DNA of 64,000 nt from Roseivirga echinicomitans (GCF_001592935.1 NZ_LRDB01000003.1:186001-250000), one strand, 5' to 3'. Counted from the stretch's first letter, positions 24,941 through 35,647 are shown. Notes: a model not told the origin generated them from the sequence alone. Program-made: numbers and translations.

Positions 24941-25879
24941 ATGAAGAACATTAAGGGATTCATTCTTCTCTACTTCAAGGGTATTGCCATGGGTAGTGCT
25001 GATGTGGTTCCTGGAGTTTCGGGCGGGACAATTGCCTTTATTACTGGCATATACGAAAACTTACTAAACGCCATTCGCAGCGTTGACCTTCAGGCACTTC
25101 AGTACCTGAAGAAATTTCAGATCAAAGCGCTTTGGAAGCACGTTAACGGAAACTTCTTATTGCCATTATTGGCAGGAATTGCGACCAGTGTTCTTACACT
25201 CGCCAAAGTAATCACCCATTTGTTGGCCGAACACCCGATTCAGGTTTGGTCTTTCTTTTTTGGGCTTATTGTTATTTCAGCCCTCATTATTCTTAGGGAA
25301 ATAAAGCAATGGAATATTGGTGTTTTTGTGGCCATAGCTTTGGGTATTGCCGCGGCATACTTTATTACCTCTGCAACTCCTGCTGAAACACCAGAGGCTT
25401 CATGGTTTCTATTTATAGCTGGCGCAGTGGCCATTTGTGCAATGATTTTGCCCGGTATTTCGGGCGCATTTATTCTGCTTATTTTTGGAAAGTATGAGTT
25501 TATTCTTTCCGCTGTAAAAGAATTTAGAATCGTAGATATTGCCATTTTTGGCTTAGGTTGTATTGTGGGTTTATTGAGTTTTGCTCGTTTGGTGGGTTGG
25601 CTTTTCAACAAATACCATAACATCACAGTGGGTGTTTTATCAGGCTTTATGATTGGTTCTTTAAACAAGGTTTGGCCTTGGAAAGAAGCTATAGAGACAT
25701 ATATTGACCGCCATGGTGATTTAAAACCTTTGGTCGAAGCCAATGTATTGCCCAATCAATATTTTGCAAAGACGGGTGCCGAACCTTTCTTTTTAGAAGC
25801 CATTTTATTTGCTGCTGCTGGTTTCCTTATCGTATTGGCAATGGATAGAGTTGCAGCTGCGTTAAACCCTAAAAAGTAA
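24941..25879 (+). CDS. DUF368 membrane protein (PopT-like polyprenyl-phosphate transporter)
   Basis: A 312-residue inner-membrane protein with about eight or more helices. The family signature is visible at the N-terminus (GIAMGSADVVPGVSGGTIAFITGIYE, so split: ADVVPGVSGGT and ITGIYE) and repeated in the middle (MILPGISGAFILLIFGKYE), the internal duplication typical of DUF368. DUF368 proteins have been shown to help recycle undecaprenyl phosphate across the membrane (PopT), so this one probably supplies the carrier lipid for wall and capsule synthesis. It sits between the ComA-like gene and aroE with almost no gaps. The family call is strong. Confidence 0.9.
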   Translation: MKNIKGFILLYFKGIAMGSADVVPGVSGGTIAFITGIYENLLNAIRSVDLQALQYLKKFQIKALWKHVNGNFLLPLLAGIATSVLTLAKVITHLLAEHPIQVWSFFFGLIVISALIILREIKQWNIGVFVAIALGIAAAYFITSATPAETPEASWFLFIAGAVAICAMILPGISGAFILLIFGKYEFILSAVKEFRIVDIAIFGLGCIVGLLSFARLVGWLFNKYHNITVGVLSGFMIGSLNKVWPWKEAIETYIDRHGDLKPLVEANVLPNQYFAKTGAEPFFLEAILFAAAGFLIVLAMDRVAAALNPKK

Positions 25880-26623
25880 ATGCGAAAATTTGGACTGATC
25901 GGTTACCCACTCGGCCATTCGTTTTCGAAAAAACACTTCTCAGCTAAATTCGAAAAAGAAGGAATAGAAGCCGAGTATGAGCTTTACCCTCTTGAGAACA
26001 TTGAGGAATTTCCTGCCTTAGTAAAAAACACAAAAGGCCTAGAAGGCATTAATGTGACCATTCCCTACAAGGAGTCAGTAATGAAATTCCTTGATGGAGT
26101 TGATGAAAAGGCCGCTGCCATTGGTGCCGTAAACACCATCAAAATTCAGAAAGGAAAACTGAGAGGTTACAATACCGATTATTTGGGTTTCAAAACTTCA
26201 TTGGTGAAGTTTATTGGAGCCAATCCAATGCCCACAAACGCTTTGATTCTAGGGACAGGCGGAGCTTCTAAAGCCGTTCAAACTGCGCTTTCAGACCTCG
26301 GTATTGAATTTAAGTTGATTTCGAGAAGACCACAAGACGGGCAACTTACTTACAAAGACTTCAACAAGCCAACACCTGAACACCTCGATACCTACAAACT
26401 TATTATCAATACCACGCCATTAGGCATGGCTCCTAAAATAGAGAGTCTTCCAGATTTACCTTATCAGCAACTAACCCCTGATCACTTTCTCTATGATTTG
26501 GTTTATAACCCACTTTCAACCGCCTTTATGCAAAAGGGAATTGAGACCAAGTGTTGGGTGAAAAATGGTTTGGAAATGCTGCATGGCCAAGCAGAAGCCT
26601 CTTGGGAGATTTGGAATAAGTAA
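25880..26623 (+). CDS. aroE: Shikimate dehydrogenase
   Basis: A 247-residue enzyme reducing 3-dehydroshikimate with NADPH in aromatic amino acid synthesis. Substrate-binding motifs are visible: GYPLGHSFSKKHF near residues 8-20, GINVTIPYKE near 56-65 with the catalytic lysine, and GAVNTIK near 83-89. The nucleotide motif is LILGTGGASKAV near 116. The protein is a little shorter than E. coli AroE (272) but complete, ending with the GLEMLHGQAEASWEIW helix. The start directly follows the DUF368 stop, so it belongs to the same operon. Confidence 0.95.
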   Translation: MRKFGLIGYPLGHSFSKKHFSAKFEKEGIEAEYELYPLENIEEFPALVKNTKGLEGINVTIPYKESVMKFLDGVDEKAAAIGAVNTIKIQKGKLRGYNTDYLGFKTSLVKFIGANPMPTNALILGTGGASKAVQTALSDLGIEFKLISRRPQDGQLTYKDFNKPTPEHLDTYKLIINTTPLGMAPKIESLPDLPYQQLTPDHFLYDLVYNPLSTAFMQKGIETKCWVKNGLEMLHGQAEASWEIWNK

Positions 26624-26716
26624 GTTTCTCATAGACTTAAATTCCTCCAAAAACTTCTGAACTAAAAACAGTCACCAGAGGTTTTTCTTGCTCACACTTT
26701 CCCTTAGTTTTACTCT

Positions 26717-28747
26717 ATGGATTTCAAGCTTACTTCTGACTTTGTACCTACCGGTGACCAACCTACTGCCATCAAGGCCTTAACCGAAGGTGTCAATGCA
26801 GGAGAGGCCAGCCAAGTGCTCTTGGGGGTTACAGGTTCAGGTAAAACCTTTACTGTAGCCAACCTTATTCAGGAAGTACAAAAGCCTACTTTAATCTTAA
26901 GCCATAACAAAACTTTGGCCGCCCAACTTTACGGAGAATTCAAGCAATTCTTTCCAGACAATGCGGTAGAGTATTTCATTTCTTACTATGATTATTACCA
27001 ACCAGAAGCCTTTATTCCAGGCAGCAACCTTTTTATAGAAAAAGACCTTTCTATTAATGAAGAAATTGAAAAGCTAAGATTGAGTGCTACCTCCGCCTTA
27101 CTTACAGGCCGAAGAGATGTGATTGTGGTGGCTTCAGTTTCCTGCATTTACGGTATTGGAAACCCAGAAGAGTTTGGTAAAAATGTAATTACACTCCAAG
27201 TCGGTGACAGTATTTCGCGCAATAAACTCCTTTTTGCTTTTGTAGATATTCTTTACAGCAGAACAGAAGCGGAGTTCAAGCGGGGCACATTCCGCGTAAA
27301 AGGCGACACGGTAGATATCTTCATTGCTTATGGCGATTTCGCTTTTCGAATTTACTTCTGGGGCGATGAAATTGAAGCCATTCAAATGATTGACCCGATG
27401 TCAGGAATGAAGATATCGGACGAAAAAATTATCACCATTTTCCCTGCTAACCTTTTTGTTACGGGCAAGGATGTATTGAATCAGGCCATTCTTGAAATTC
27501 AAGATGATTTGGTGGAACGTCTCCACCAGTTTGAAGACGATGGCAAATTCTTAGAAGCCAAAAGGCTGAAAGAACGCACTGAATTCGACCTAGAAATGAT
27601 GCGCGAATTGGGCTATTGTTCTGGTGTAGAAAACTATTCCCGCTATTTCGACAGACGAGAAAGAGGCCAAAGACCTTTCTGTTTGCTCGATTATTTTCCA
27701 GAAGATTTCTTGATGGTCATTGACGAAAGTCACGTAACGCTACCACAGGTGCGTGCGATGTGGGGTGGCGATAGATCTAGAAAAGAAAACTTAGTGGAGT
27801 ATGGTTTCAGATTGCCATCAGCCATGGATAACCGCCCACTAAAATTTGACGAATTCGAAGGTTTGGCCAAGCAAACAGTTTACGTCAGTGCTACGCCAGC
27901 CGATTATGAGCTCAACCTCACTCAAGGCGAAGTAGTAGAACAGGTTATTAGACCAACAGGTTTATTAGACCCAATTATTGAGGTACGACCAAGCCCTAAC
28001 CAAATCGATGATATTCTAGAAGAAATTGACATTCGTGTGAAGAAAAATGAGCGCGTACTCATTACCACTTTAACCAAGAGAATGGCCGAAGAGCTTTCTA
28101 AATATTTGGAAAGGGCCAATGTAAAAGTCCGCTATATCCACTCAGAAGTGACCACCCTAGACAGGGTTGAAATTCTGCGTGACCTAAGGCTCGGTGTTTT
28201 CGATGTGTTGGTAGGCGTAAACTTACTAAGGGAAGGGCTTGATTTACCAGAAGTTTCATTGGTCGCAATTTTAGATGCGGACAAGGAAGGTTTTCTACGA
28301 AATGAACGCTCCTTGGTACAAACCATTGGCCGTGCCGCCCGAAACCAAAATGGCATGGTGATCATGTATGCAGACCGAACCACGGTTTCTATGCAGCGTG
28401 CCATTGACGAAACCCGAAGAAGAAGAGCCATACAGCAAGCCTACAATGAAGAGAACGGCATTACGCCAACGACCATCCACAAATCGAAAGAGGACATTAG
28501 AAATCAAACTTCGGTGGCCGATTCCAGAAAGCAGAAAAAGAACTACTATTCGGAAAACGAAAGTATTTCTATAGCCGCAGATCCTGTTGTGGCTTATATG
28601 AGCAAAGAAGGGATGGAAAAAATGATCCTCAAAACCCAAAAGTCGATGGAGAAAGCCGCCAAAGACCTCGACTTTATCGAAGCGGCCAGACTGCGTGATG
28701 AACTAGCTGAATTGAAGGAGTTATTAAGAAAAAAACAATCACATTAA
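26717..28747 (+). CDS. uvrB: Excinuclease ABC subunit B
   Basis: A 676-residue nucleotide-excision-repair helicase that loads onto damaged DNA with UvrA and recruits UvrC. Walker A is [10 protein letters not shown] (about residues 37-46). The beta-hairpin inserted into the DNA is visible in the [21 protein letters not shown] region. Helicase motifs include [22 protein letters not shown] and the QTIGRAARN motif. The C-terminal UVR coiled-coil domain that binds UvrC is at about 630-670. Length is standard. It is preceded by a 93-bp gap and stands apart from the aroE operon, so it may have its own promoter. Confidence 0.97.
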   Translation: MDFKLTSDFVPTGDQPTAIKALTEGVNAGEASQVLLGVTGSGKTFTVANLIQEVQKPTLILSHNKTLAAQLYGEFKQFFPDNAVEYFISYYDYYQPEAFIPGSNLFIEKDLSINEEIEKLRLSATSALLTGRRDVIVVASVSCIYGIGNPEEFGKNVITLQVGDSISRNKLLFAFVDILYSRTEAEFKRGTFRVKGDTVDIFIAYGDFAFRIYFWGDEIEAIQMIDPMSGMKISDEKIITIFPANLFVTGKDVLNQAILEIQDDLVERLHQFEDDGKFLEAKRLKERTEFDLEMMRELGYCSGVENYSRYFDRRERGQRPFCLLDYFPEDFLMVIDESHVTLPQVRAMWGGDRSRKENLVEYGFRLPSAMDNRPLKFDEFEGLAKQTVYVSATPADYELNLTQGEVVEQVIRPTGLLDPIIEVRPSPNQIDDILEEIDIRVKKNERVLITTLTKRMAEELSKYLERANVKVRYIHSEVTTLDRVEILRDLRLGVFDVLVGVNLLREGLDLPEVSLVAILDADKEGFLRNERSLVQTIGRAARNQNGMVIMYADRTTVSMQRAIDETRRRRAIQQAYNEENGITPTTIHKSKEDIRNQTSVADSRKQKKNYYSENESISIAADPVVAYMSKEGMEKMILKTQKSMEKAAKDLDFIEAARLRDELAELKELLRKKQSH

Positions 28748-28840
28748 CTGCCCTTTCTCTGTCTCCAAAAATATTTCCGTCCTTCTGCTGTGACCTTTTC
28801 TAAAAGCTGCGTCAAATGGCTCAAACACAGAAAATAAAAC

Positions 28841-29611
28841 ATGAAACAGCAAATTATCATTGGAGTATTCATCTTGACATTGTTCAGTTGCTCTAATGAA
28901 AAAGAGAAAGAAGTATTGATGAGTGAAAACTCAAGTTTGGTTGCCAAATTAGATAGTCTTTCATCAGAACTAAAAAGCAATCAAAAGGCATCGGCAACAT
29001 TAATGCAAGCCATGACCTTATTGGATTCAATTGATTTAGGCAGAAAAATGCTCAGAGTAACTTTAGAGAACAGCGACTCTCAAGAGGATTTCATTGCTCA
29101 TTTAACTGAATTGAAATCTTATATAGCGCAAACCTCTCTTCAGATTTCGAGTTTAGAAAAGTCATTAAAAAACTCGACAACCGCACAAAACACTTATGCG
29201 AATAGCTTAAAGAAATTGAAGGCTGATTTTGAGTTGCAAAAGAATGACATCGCGTTATTAGAAGCTCGATTAGATACTGAAACCAATAACAATCAAAAGT
29301 TGGTGGCATTGAATAACATTCAATCAGAAACGATTTTGAATCAAGATGAAATGATTGAAGCGAAAACAATGGAACTAGAACTTTTGGATCAGCAAATTTC
29401 AGCAATGAAATCGGCATTCAAAATTAGTGAGGCAGACTCCTATTTCACCAGAGGCGAAGCGTATGCACTAGCCGCACAGAGAACAAAACTGGCCCCTAGC
29501 AAGAAAAAAACCACCTACAAACAGGCTTTAGAAAACTATCAAAAAGCACTTGAATTAGGTAGAGAAGACGCAAAGCCGAAAATCGAGTTGATCGCTAAGA
29601 AATTACATTAA
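28841..29611 (+). CDS. Coiled-coil lipoprotein
   Basis: A 256-residue lipoprotein: hydrophobic residues 5-15 followed by LFSC (Cys17). The body is strongly helical with heptad-like patterns from about residue 25 to 200, rich in Lys, Glu, Leu and Asn and lacking Pro and Gly, so it is a long coiled coil. The last 50 residues contain a TPR-like segment (ALENYQKALELGRED). It may be an envelope spacer or scaffold. I do not recognise a family. A strong terminator follows the stop, so the gene is monocistronic or ends a transcript with uvrB. Confidence 0.7.
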   Translation: MKQQIIIGVFILTLFSCSNEKEKEVLMSENSSLVAKLDSLSSELKSNQKASATLMQAMTLLDSIDLGRKMLRVTLENSDSQEDFIAHLTELKSYIAQTSLQISSLEKSLKNSTTAQNTYANSLKKLKADFELQKNDIALLEARLDTETNNNQKLVALNNIQSETILNQDEMIEAKTMELELLDQQISAMKSAFKISEADSYFTRGEAYALAAQRTKLAPSKKKTTYKQALENYQKALELGREDAKPKIELIAKKLH

Positions 29612-29636
29612 TAGGTTTTGAATTTTTGTTTGAGAG

Positions 29637-29668
29637 AAAGGGGTGATCATAGCGATCACCCCTTTTTT
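29637..29668 (+). terminator. Strong rho-independent terminator
   Basis: A perfect 12-bp stem (AAAGGGGTGATC pairing with GATCACCCCTTT) with a 5-nt loop and a T-run. It closes the coiled-coil lipoprotein transcript. Confidence 0.92.
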
Positions 29669-29793
29669 ATTTACCATGAATTTAAATCAATACAAATCTT
29701 TTCTGATTTTAGGGTTTTTTCTAAACCTATTTTTTCTTTCTTTACATGAATTTACTAAAAAGAGGTTCATTTTTAAACCTGTAATTAAAGAGA

Positions 29794-31092
29794 ATGATTA
29801 GAAAACAGTGGATCCCAGGATTTACCATCTTAATACTGGTAGCAATCATTAGCATGTTCGATGTAGATAACGGAGAGGTTATTATCGATGCAAATATCAA
29901 TGGAGCCGATACCGCCTGGATGCTTGCCGCAACTGGATTGGTATTACTTATGACCCCAGGACTTTCCTTTTTTTATGGGGGAATGGTGAACAAAAAGAAT
30001 GTGATTTCTACTATGCTTCAAAGCTTTATCTGCATGGGAGTAATTACGCTGGTTTGGGTGGTTTTTGGCTTTAGCCTCGCTTTTGGCGACAGTATTGGAG
30101 GTATTTTTGGCAACCCTACTACGTTTGCCTTTTTCAAAGGGGTAGGCGGTGCCACTCAAGTAGATTTGGCTCCTACCATTCCATTTATCTTATTCGCCTT
30201 ATTTCAAATGAAATTCGCCATCATCACCCCAGCCTTAATCACCGGGTCTTTTGCCGAAAGAGTGAGGTTCTCTAGCTTTTTACTTTTCATCATTCTTTTC
30301 AGCGTATTTATATATGCTCCTCTAGCGCATATGACCTGGCACCCTGACGGCTTCTTAAGGAAGTGGGGCGTTCTCGATTTTGCTGGAGGAACAGTTGTTC
30401 ATATGTCTGCTGGTTTTGCTGCAATAGCCGCGGCCATCATTCTAGGCAAAAGAAAGGACCATGGAACTTCAGAGCACCAACCCGCCAACGTACCTTATGT
30501 CTTACTTGGTACAGGCCTCCTCTGGTTTGGTTGGTTTGGCTTTAATGCTGGCTCTGCTTTAGGTGCCAATGCCAGTGCCGCCATGGCCTTTGCCACAACC
30601 ACTGTCGCTTCTGCAGCCGCTATGTTAGCTTGGGTATTCTACGATGCGTTAATGGGACGTAAAATTTCAGGAATGGGGGCTTCCATTGGAGCAGTTGTAG
30701 GCTTAGTTGCTATTACCCCTGCCGCAGGTTTTGTCACCGTTGGCCAAAGTGTTTTCATTGGTGTGGCTGGGGCGATTATATCCAATATTGTAGTTTACTA
30801 CAAAAACAAAACTGGAATTGACGATACATTAGATGTCTTTCCATGCCACGGAGTGGGCGGAATTGTAGGCATGATTCTTACCGCGGTTTTCGCAAAGGAT
30901 GTAGGCCTTATCTATGGAGAAACCACAACTTTCTTTCGCCATATAGCCACCATTTTTATGGTAGGCACATTTACCTTCGGAATGTCTTATGTGCTGTTTA
31001 AGTTAACCAACCTGATTATCCCCATGAGAGTAAGTATTGAAGATGAAGAAAGGGGTTTAGACTTAAGTCAGCACGGAGAAACTCTAGGTTAA
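29794..31092 (+). CDS. amt: Ammonium transporter
   Basis: A 432-residue Amt/MEP/Rh channel with eleven expected transmembrane helices, conducting ammonium across the inner membrane. The first predicted helix (residues 7-22) is followed by the family pattern DTAWMLAATGLVLLMTPGLSFFYGG. The twin pore histidines are present: GGTVVHMSAG near 198 and FPCHGVGG near 350. The C-terminal tail MRVSIEDEERGLDLSQHGE (near 411-429) is the regulatory region that contacts PII proteins. No glnK/PII gene is adjacent, unlike the usual glnK-amtB pair. Its start is an ATG 125 bp downstream of the preceding terminator. Confidence 0.95.
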   Translation: MIRKQWIPGFTILILVAIISMFDVDNGEVIIDANINGADTAWMLAATGLVLLMTPGLSFFYGGMVNKKNVISTMLQSFICMGVITLVWVVFGFSLAFGDSIGGIFGNPTTFAFFKGVGGATQVDLAPTIPFILFALFQMKFAIITPALITGSFAERVRFSSFLLFIILFSVFIYAPLAHMTWHPDGFLRKWGVLDFAGGTVVHMSAGFAAIAAAIILGKRKDHGTSEHQPANVPYVLLGTGLLWFGWFGFNAGSALGANASAAMAFATTTVASAAAMLAWVFYDALMGRKISGMGASIGAVVGLVAITPAAGFVTVGQSVFIGVAGAIISNIVVYYKNKTGIDDTLDVFPCHGVGGIVGMILTAVFAKDVGLIYGETTTFFRHIATIFMVGTFTFGMSYVLFKLTNLIIPMRVSIEDEERGLDLSQHGETLG

Positions 31093-31160
31093 AAAAATCA
31101 AAATTGAATCGATCGTCAACGAGTATATAGATTAGGTTACAATTTTTGTTTGCAAGAAAA

Positions 31161-31186
31161 AGGGGTGCCAAAAGCATCCCATTTTT
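31161..31186 (+). terminator. Terminator after amt
   Basis: GGGGTGC and GCATCCC form a 7-bp stem (one G-T pair) around a 5-nt loop, followed by ATTTTTG. It lies 70 bp after the amt stop. Confidence 0.7.
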
Positions 31187-31273
31187 GTTTTTATTCAATG
31201 GGCTCACCATTTAAAAACTATGGGTAGCAGGGGTCGCTACCCTTTCTTATATTATCCGTCTAATTCCCAATCT

Positions 31274-32509
31274 ATGAACAACCCTCAACTCGATATCGAT
31301 TTTGTTAGAAGTTACTTCCCTGCGCTTAGCAGTGGCTTTGTCTATATGGACAATGCCGGTGGTTCTCAAACCTTAAAACCTGTAGTCGATAAAATTTCGG
31401 AATACCTGCTGAATTACGATGTACAGCACGGAGCTTCCTATGAAATTTCGCGTATAGCAAAAGAAAAAGTTGATTTTGGGACGGCAGAAATGGCCAAACT
31501 CGTGAATGCCAAAGACCCAAAAGAAATTGTGATGGGGCCTTCCTCCACCATGATGTTTAGACTTTTGAGTCTTACGCTTTCAAAAGTATGGAAAGCCGGA
31601 GACGAGGTAATCACCACCAACTCTGAACATGAATCTAATTGTTCGCCTTGGACAGACCTACAAGAAAAAGGCATTGTGGTGAAAATTTGGGAGGTAAATC
31701 CTGAAAGCCTTGAATTAGAAATCGAAGATTTAAAGCAGCTGCTTTCAGTTAAAACGAAACTGGTAACCATGGTGCATGCTTCCAATATTTTGGGCACCAT
31801 CAACCCAATTGCCGAAGTGGCCAAAGTGGTACATCAAGCTGGTGCGCTATTCTGTGTCGATGGCGTTGCCCTTGCTCCTCACCGCTTGGTGGATGTGCAG
31901 GCTTTGGATGTAGATTTCTATGTGTTCAGTTGCTATAAAGTGTATGGCCCACATTGCGCGCTCATGTATGGAAAGCTGGACGTTCTTGAAGCCATGGCAG
32001 GCATTAACCACCACTTTATTAAGGAAGTGCCCTATAAACTTCAACCCGGCAATAAGAATTTTGAACTGACCTACAGCATGGCTGGACTGACGGAATATTT
32101 GAGAAGCGTTCACGACCATCATTATCCAAATGACACCAAAGCGGATGACCAGATAAAATTTCAGAAAAGCTTCGATTTGTTTGCTGCCCATGAAGAAGCG
32201 CTGGCCAATCGCTTTATGGATTTCCTAAAAACTAAAGACTCGGTTACCATTCTTGGCGTGCAAAATGGGGATCAGAAAAGAAGAGTCTCCACCATTGCTT
32301 TTCATCATGACAGTTTAAAAAGCGAAGCCATCGTAAAGCAAGTTGACCCACACCGCATTGGTATTCGATTCGGTGATTTTTATGCCAAAAAATTAGTGCA
32401 ATCCCTCAACTTAGAAGCCAAGGGCGGCCCAGTACGCGTAAGTTTTGTGCATTACAATACACTGGAAGAAGTGGATAGGTTGATTGGGGTTTTGGAGAAG
32501 GTTTTATAG
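31274..32509 (+). CDS. SufS/CsdA-like PLP-dependent aminotransferase class V
   Basis: A 411-residue class V PLP enzyme resembling cysteine desulfurase-like proteins. The PLP lysine is in the VFSCYKVYGPHCALMYG segment near residue 220, preceded by the conserved VDGVALAPHRLVDV and MVHASNILGTI motifs. It lacks the typical SufS active-site Cys loop toward the C-terminus as far as I can see, so its real substrate may differ from cysteine. I take the ATG at 31274 (MNNPQLDIDFVRSYFPAL) as start, since upstream residues up to 31220 do not look conserved. It is convergent with the sod gene, with a hairpin between them. Confidence 0.82.
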   Translation: MNNPQLDIDFVRSYFPALSSGFVYMDNAGGSQTLKPVVDKISEYLLNYDVQHGASYEISRIAKEKVDFGTAEMAKLVNAKDPKEIVMGPSSTMMFRLLSLTLSKVWKAGDEVITTNSEHESNCSPWTDLQEKGIVVKIWEVNPESLELEIEDLKQLLSVKTKLVTMVHASNILGTINPIAEVAKVVHQAGALFCVDGVALAPHRLVDVQALDVDFYVFSCYKVYGPHCALMYGKLDVLEAMAGINHHFIKEVPYKLQPGNKNFELTYSMAGLTEYLRSVHDHHYPNDTKADDQIKFQKSFDLFAAHEEALANRFMDFLKTKDSVTILGVQNGDQKRRVSTIAFHHDSLKSEAIVKQVDPHRIGIRFGDFYAKKLVQSLNLEAKGGPVRVSFVHYNTLEEVDRLIGVLEKVL

Positions 32510-32535
32510 TATTTGTTTTGCCACTACAAAACAAA

Positions 32536-32563
32536 AAAACCACCCCTTTGCAGAGGTGGTTTT
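32536..32563. terminator. Bidirectional terminator between aminotransferase and sod
   Basis: AAAACCACC pairs with GGTGGTTTT; A- and T-runs on both sides let it act in both directions for the convergent genes. Confidence 0.8.
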
Positions 32564-32586
32564 GAACTCATCAAGATTTTAGAATC

Positions 32587-33192
32587 TTACTTCCCTTCGT
32601 TGTATCTTCTGGTTACTTCGTCCCAGTTAATTACGTTAAAGAAAGCGCTAATATAATCAGGTCTTCTGTTTTGGTAGTGCAAATAATAAGCGTGTTCCCA
32701 AACATCAAGACCCAAAATTGGCTTTCCGCCACAGCCTACATTTGGCATCATTGGATTGTCTTGGTTAGGAGAAGAGCAAACCTCTACTTTACCACCAGAG
32801 TGAACGCAAAGCCATGCCCAACCAGAACCAAATCTTGTCGCTGCTGCTTTTGAGAAAGTATCTTTAAAGCCATCGAAAGAACCAAAAGCTGAATCGATAG
32901 CTGCGGCTAAATCGCCAGAAGGCTTACCTCCACCGTTTGGAGACATTACTGTCCAAAAAAGATCGTGGTTATAGTAACCACCACCGTTATTTCTTACTGC
33001 TGCATTGTCAGTATGGTTGGCCAAAAGCTCTTCAATACTTTTGCCCGCCATTTCAGTACCTTCAATTGCTGCGTTCAGGTTGTTGGTATAACCTGCATGA
33101 TGTTTATCGTGATGGATTTCCATCGTTCTTGCATCCACGTGCGGCTCAAGCGCGTCAAATGCATATGGTAAATCTGGAAGTTTAAATGCCAT
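32587..33192 (-). CDS. Iron/manganese superoxide dismutase
   Basis: A 201-residue Fe/Mn superoxide dismutase that converts superoxide to peroxide and oxygen. Metal ligands are visible: H27 ([12 protein letters not shown] region), H75 (YYNHDLFW), and D162/H166 in [19 protein letters not shown]. Length is normal for a cytosolic enzyme and there is no signal peptide. The sequence does not tell surely whether Fe or Mn is used, so no sodA/sodB symbol is given. It shares the minus strand with tadA just upstream; a 30-bp gap allows co-transcription. Confidence 0.96.
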   Translation of the reverse strand: MAFKLPDLPYAFDALEPHVDARTMEIHHDKHHAGYTNNLNAAIEGTEMAGKSIEELLANHTDNAAVRNNGGGYYNHDLFWTVMSPNGGGKPSGDLAAAIDSAFGSFDGFKDTFSKAAATRFGSGWAWLCVHSGGKVEVCSSPNQDNPMMPNVGCGGKPILGLDVWEHAYYLHYQNRRPDYISAFFNVINWDEVTRRYNEGK

Positions 33193-33222
33193 GTTTATTT
33201 ATGATTATAGTTGAACAAAAAT

Positions 33223-33672
33223 TTATGGTCTCAATTTAGAGAAAAACGATTTCATAAGCGCTTCACTCTCTACTTCTAACAAGCCTCCTACCACTTCTGT
33301 TTTAGGATGTAGCAAGTTTCTCTCATGAATGCTGTATCCTCTTCGAATATCCCTGGCTCCGTACACCAATTTGCCGAGTTGCGCCCAATATTGAGCTCCG
33401 GCACACATGACGCAAGGCTCTAACGTAACATACAAAGTGCACTCTTTCAAGTATTTTGCCCCCAAATAATTAAAGGCCGAAGTCAAAGCCAGCATTTCTG
33501 CATGGGCAGTAACATCATTCAATTGCTCCGTTTGATTATACGCTCGGGCAATAATTCGTTTTTCAGCGACTACCACCGCTCCAACAGGAACTTCTCCCCT
33601 GTCGAAAGCCATTTGGGCTTGCTTTAAAGCCTCACCCATGAAAAACTCGTCTTTATGTACTGATAGTTCCAA
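33223..33672 (-). CDS. tadA: tRNA-specific adenosine deaminase
   Basis: A 149-residue cytidine-deaminase-fold enzyme that converts A34 to inosine in tRNA-Arg(ACG). The zinc site is clear: HAEMLAL (about residues 57-63) with His and the catalytic Glu, and PCVMCAGA (about 86-93) with two Cys. Size fits TadA. It is cytosolic. The gene lies divergent from aspS and upstream of sod on the same strand. A guanine deaminase role is less likely because the sequence has the TadA-like MGEALKQAQMAFDRGEVPVGAV start. Confidence 0.93.
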   Translation of the reverse strand: MELSVHKDEFFMGEALKQAQMAFDRGEVPVGAVVVAEKRIIARAYNQTEQLNDVTAHAEMLALTSAFNYLGAKYLKECTLYVTLEPCVMCAGAQYWAQLGKLVYGARDIRRGYSIHERNLLHPKTEVVGGLLEVESEALMKSFFSKLRP

Positions 33673-33793
33673 AGTTCAAACGTTTTATTTACCCAAGGGG
33701 CTATTGAAAGCGAAAATCTTTTCAGAATAAGTAAAGATTAAAAGTCTCTTTCGATTGAAGCCTAATATTAGCCCCATTTGCTAAAACAATTAC

Positions 33794-33801
33794 TAAATTT
33801 G
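33794..33801 (+). promoter_or_regulatory. Possible -7 element of aspS
   Basis: TAAATTTG matches TAnnTTTG and sits 26 bp before the aspS ATG, leaving a leader of about 20 nt. No well-spaced -33 element is seen. Confidence 0.35.
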
Positions 33802-33826
33802 CGGCTCAATTTTACGAAAGCATACC

Positions 33827-35572
33827 ATGTTAAGAACGCATACCTGTGGCGAATTAAGAGAAAGCAATAGCAACGAGCAAGTTACACTTTGTGGTTGGGT
33901 ACAGCGGTCGCGCGATAAAGGCGGCCTCATGTGGACCGACTTAAGAGACCGTTACGGTATTACTCAGCTTTCTTTTGAAGAAGGAAGTACCCCTGCTGAA
34001 GTGTTGGAAACGGCCAGAAAACTCGGGCGTGAATTTGTTGTGAAAGCAACAGGAACCGTGGTAGAACGCTATTCAAAAAACGATAATATCCCTACAGGAG
34101 GCATCGAAATTAAGGTAGAAAGCTTAGAGATTTTGAATGGCTCAAAAGTACCTCCATTCATTATTGAAGACGACACCGATGGCGGTGAAGAGCTCAGAAT
34201 GAAATACCGCTACTTGGATTTACGTAGAAACGCGGTGCGCAGCAAGCTGCAATTGCGCTCTAAATTGGCCATGGCCGTTCGTAATTACTTAACCGAACAA
34301 GACTTTATTGAGGTTGAAACGCCTGTTTTGATCAAGTCTACGCCAGAAGGAGCTCGTGACTTTGTGGTGCCTTCTAGGATGAACCAAGGTGAGTTTTATG
34401 CGCTGCCACAATCGCCACAAACCTTTAAGCAATTACTGATGGTTTCTGGTTTCGACAGGTATTTCCAAATCGTAAAATGTTTTAGAGATGAAGACCTTAG
34501 GGCCGATCGTCAACCTGAGTTTACTCAAATAGACTGCGAAATGTCTTTCGTAAATCAAGAAGACATTCTGAATACTTTTGAAGGCATGACCCGCCATATG
34601 TTCTCTGCCGTAAGAGGTGTAGAATTGGGCGACTTCCCTCACATGACTTATGCCGATGCCATGCGCAAATACGGAAACGACAAACCCGACATTCGTTTTG
34701 GGATGGAGTTTGTTGAACTGAATGAGCTGGCACAAAACAAAGGCTTTAGCATTTTCGATCAGGCCGAATTGGTACTTGGAATTTGTGCAGAAGGTTGTGC
34801 CGAATACACCCGTAAGCAATTAGATGCCCTTACTGATTACGTGAAAAGACCACAAATTGGCGCCAAAGGTTTGGTGTATGTAAAGTGCAATACCGATGGC
34901 ACTTTCAAATCTTCAGTAGATAAATTCTATTCTCAAGAAGACTTAAAAGCTTGGGCAGACAAAGCGGACGCAAAAGCTGGCGACTTAATTTTGGTACTTA
35001 GCGGAACCACCAACGAAACCCGCAAGCAAATGAGCGAATTACGTTTGCACATGGGTAAAGAATTAGGCTTACGCGATAAAAACACTTTCCAACCACTTTG
35101 GGTAATCGACTTCCCGCTATTGGAATGGGATGAAGAAACTAAGCGTTTCCATGCCATGCACCACCCGTTCACTTCGCCAAAGGCGGAAGACATGGCTCTG
35201 CTCGATACCGACCCAGGAAAAGTAAGGGCCAATGCTTACGATTTGGTCATCAATGGTGTTGAAATTGGCGGTGGTTCTATCAGAATTCACGACCGCGCTA
35301 CGCAGCAATTGATGTTTAAACACTTAGGCTTTACAGAGGACGAAGCCAAAGCCCAGTTCGGCTTTTTAATGGATGCATTTGAGTATGGTGCGCCTCCGCA
35401 CGGTGGAATTGCCTTCGGTTTCGATAGACTTTGCGCCATGTTTGGTGGTTCAGACAGTATCAGAGATTACATTGCTTTCCCTAAAAACACTTCGGGCCGT
35501 GATGTAATGATCGACTCACCATCTACCATTGATGAAACACAACTCAAAGAGTTAGGGATAAATTTGAGATAA
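33827..35572 (+). CDS. aspS: Aspartate-tRNA ligase
   Basis: A 581-residue class II synthetase charging tRNA-Asp. Order: N-terminal OB fold binding the anticodon (1-105; [22 protein letters not shown]), catalytic core with motif 2 ([19 protein letters not shown], near 218-236), the bacterial GAD insertion (about 300-400) and motif 3 ([14 protein letters not shown] near 527-540). Length is typical of the bacterial type. The predicted leader is short. A perfect 8-bp hairpin follows the stop but has no T-run. It is monocistronic. Confidence 0.97.
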   Translation: MLRTHTCGELRESNSNEQVTLCGWVQRSRDKGGLMWTDLRDRYGITQLSFEEGSTPAEVLETARKLGREFVVKATGTVVERYSKNDNIPTGGIEIKVESLEILNGSKVPPFIIEDDTDGGEELRMKYRYLDLRRNAVRSKLQLRSKLAMAVRNYLTEQDFIEVETPVLIKSTPEGARDFVVPSRMNQGEFYALPQSPQTFKQLLMVSGFDRYFQIVKCFRDEDLRADRQPEFTQIDCEMSFVNQEDILNTFEGMTRHMFSAVRGVELGDFPHMTYADAMRKYGNDKPDIRFGMEFVELNELAQNKGFSIFDQAELVLGICAEGCAEYTRKQLDALTDYVKRPQIGAKGLVYVKCNTDGTFKSSVDKFYSQEDLKAWADKADAKAGDLILVLSGTTNETRKQMSELRLHMGKELGLRDKNTFQPLWVIDFPLLEWDEETKRFHAMHHPFTSPKAEDMALLDTDPGKVRANAYDLVINGVEIGGGSIRIHDRATQQLMFKHLGFTEDEAKAQFGFLMDAFEYGAPPHGGIAFGFDRLCAMFGGSDSIRDYIAFPKNTSGRDVMIDSPSTIDETQLKELGINLR

Positions 35573-35580
35573 GCCGTTTA

Positions 35581-35599
35581 CTTAAAACTTAGTTTTAAG
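35581..35599. repeat. Perfect inverted repeat downstream of aspS
   Basis: CTTAAAAC-TTA-GTTTTAAG, 8-bp arms with a 3-nt loop, located 9 bp after the aspS stop and 49 bp before the SpoIIE-type phosphatase. AT-rich and without a T-run; could be a weak terminator or an operator for the next gene. Confidence 0.4.
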
Positions 35600-35647
35600 A
35601 TTTGGCCGTAGCGTTAAATTCGTAAATTCGGGCGCGTCTAAAAACTG

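Noticed and set aside
34433-35323. Minus-strand open frames within aspS
   Set aside because: Antisense shadows of a complete synthetase gene.
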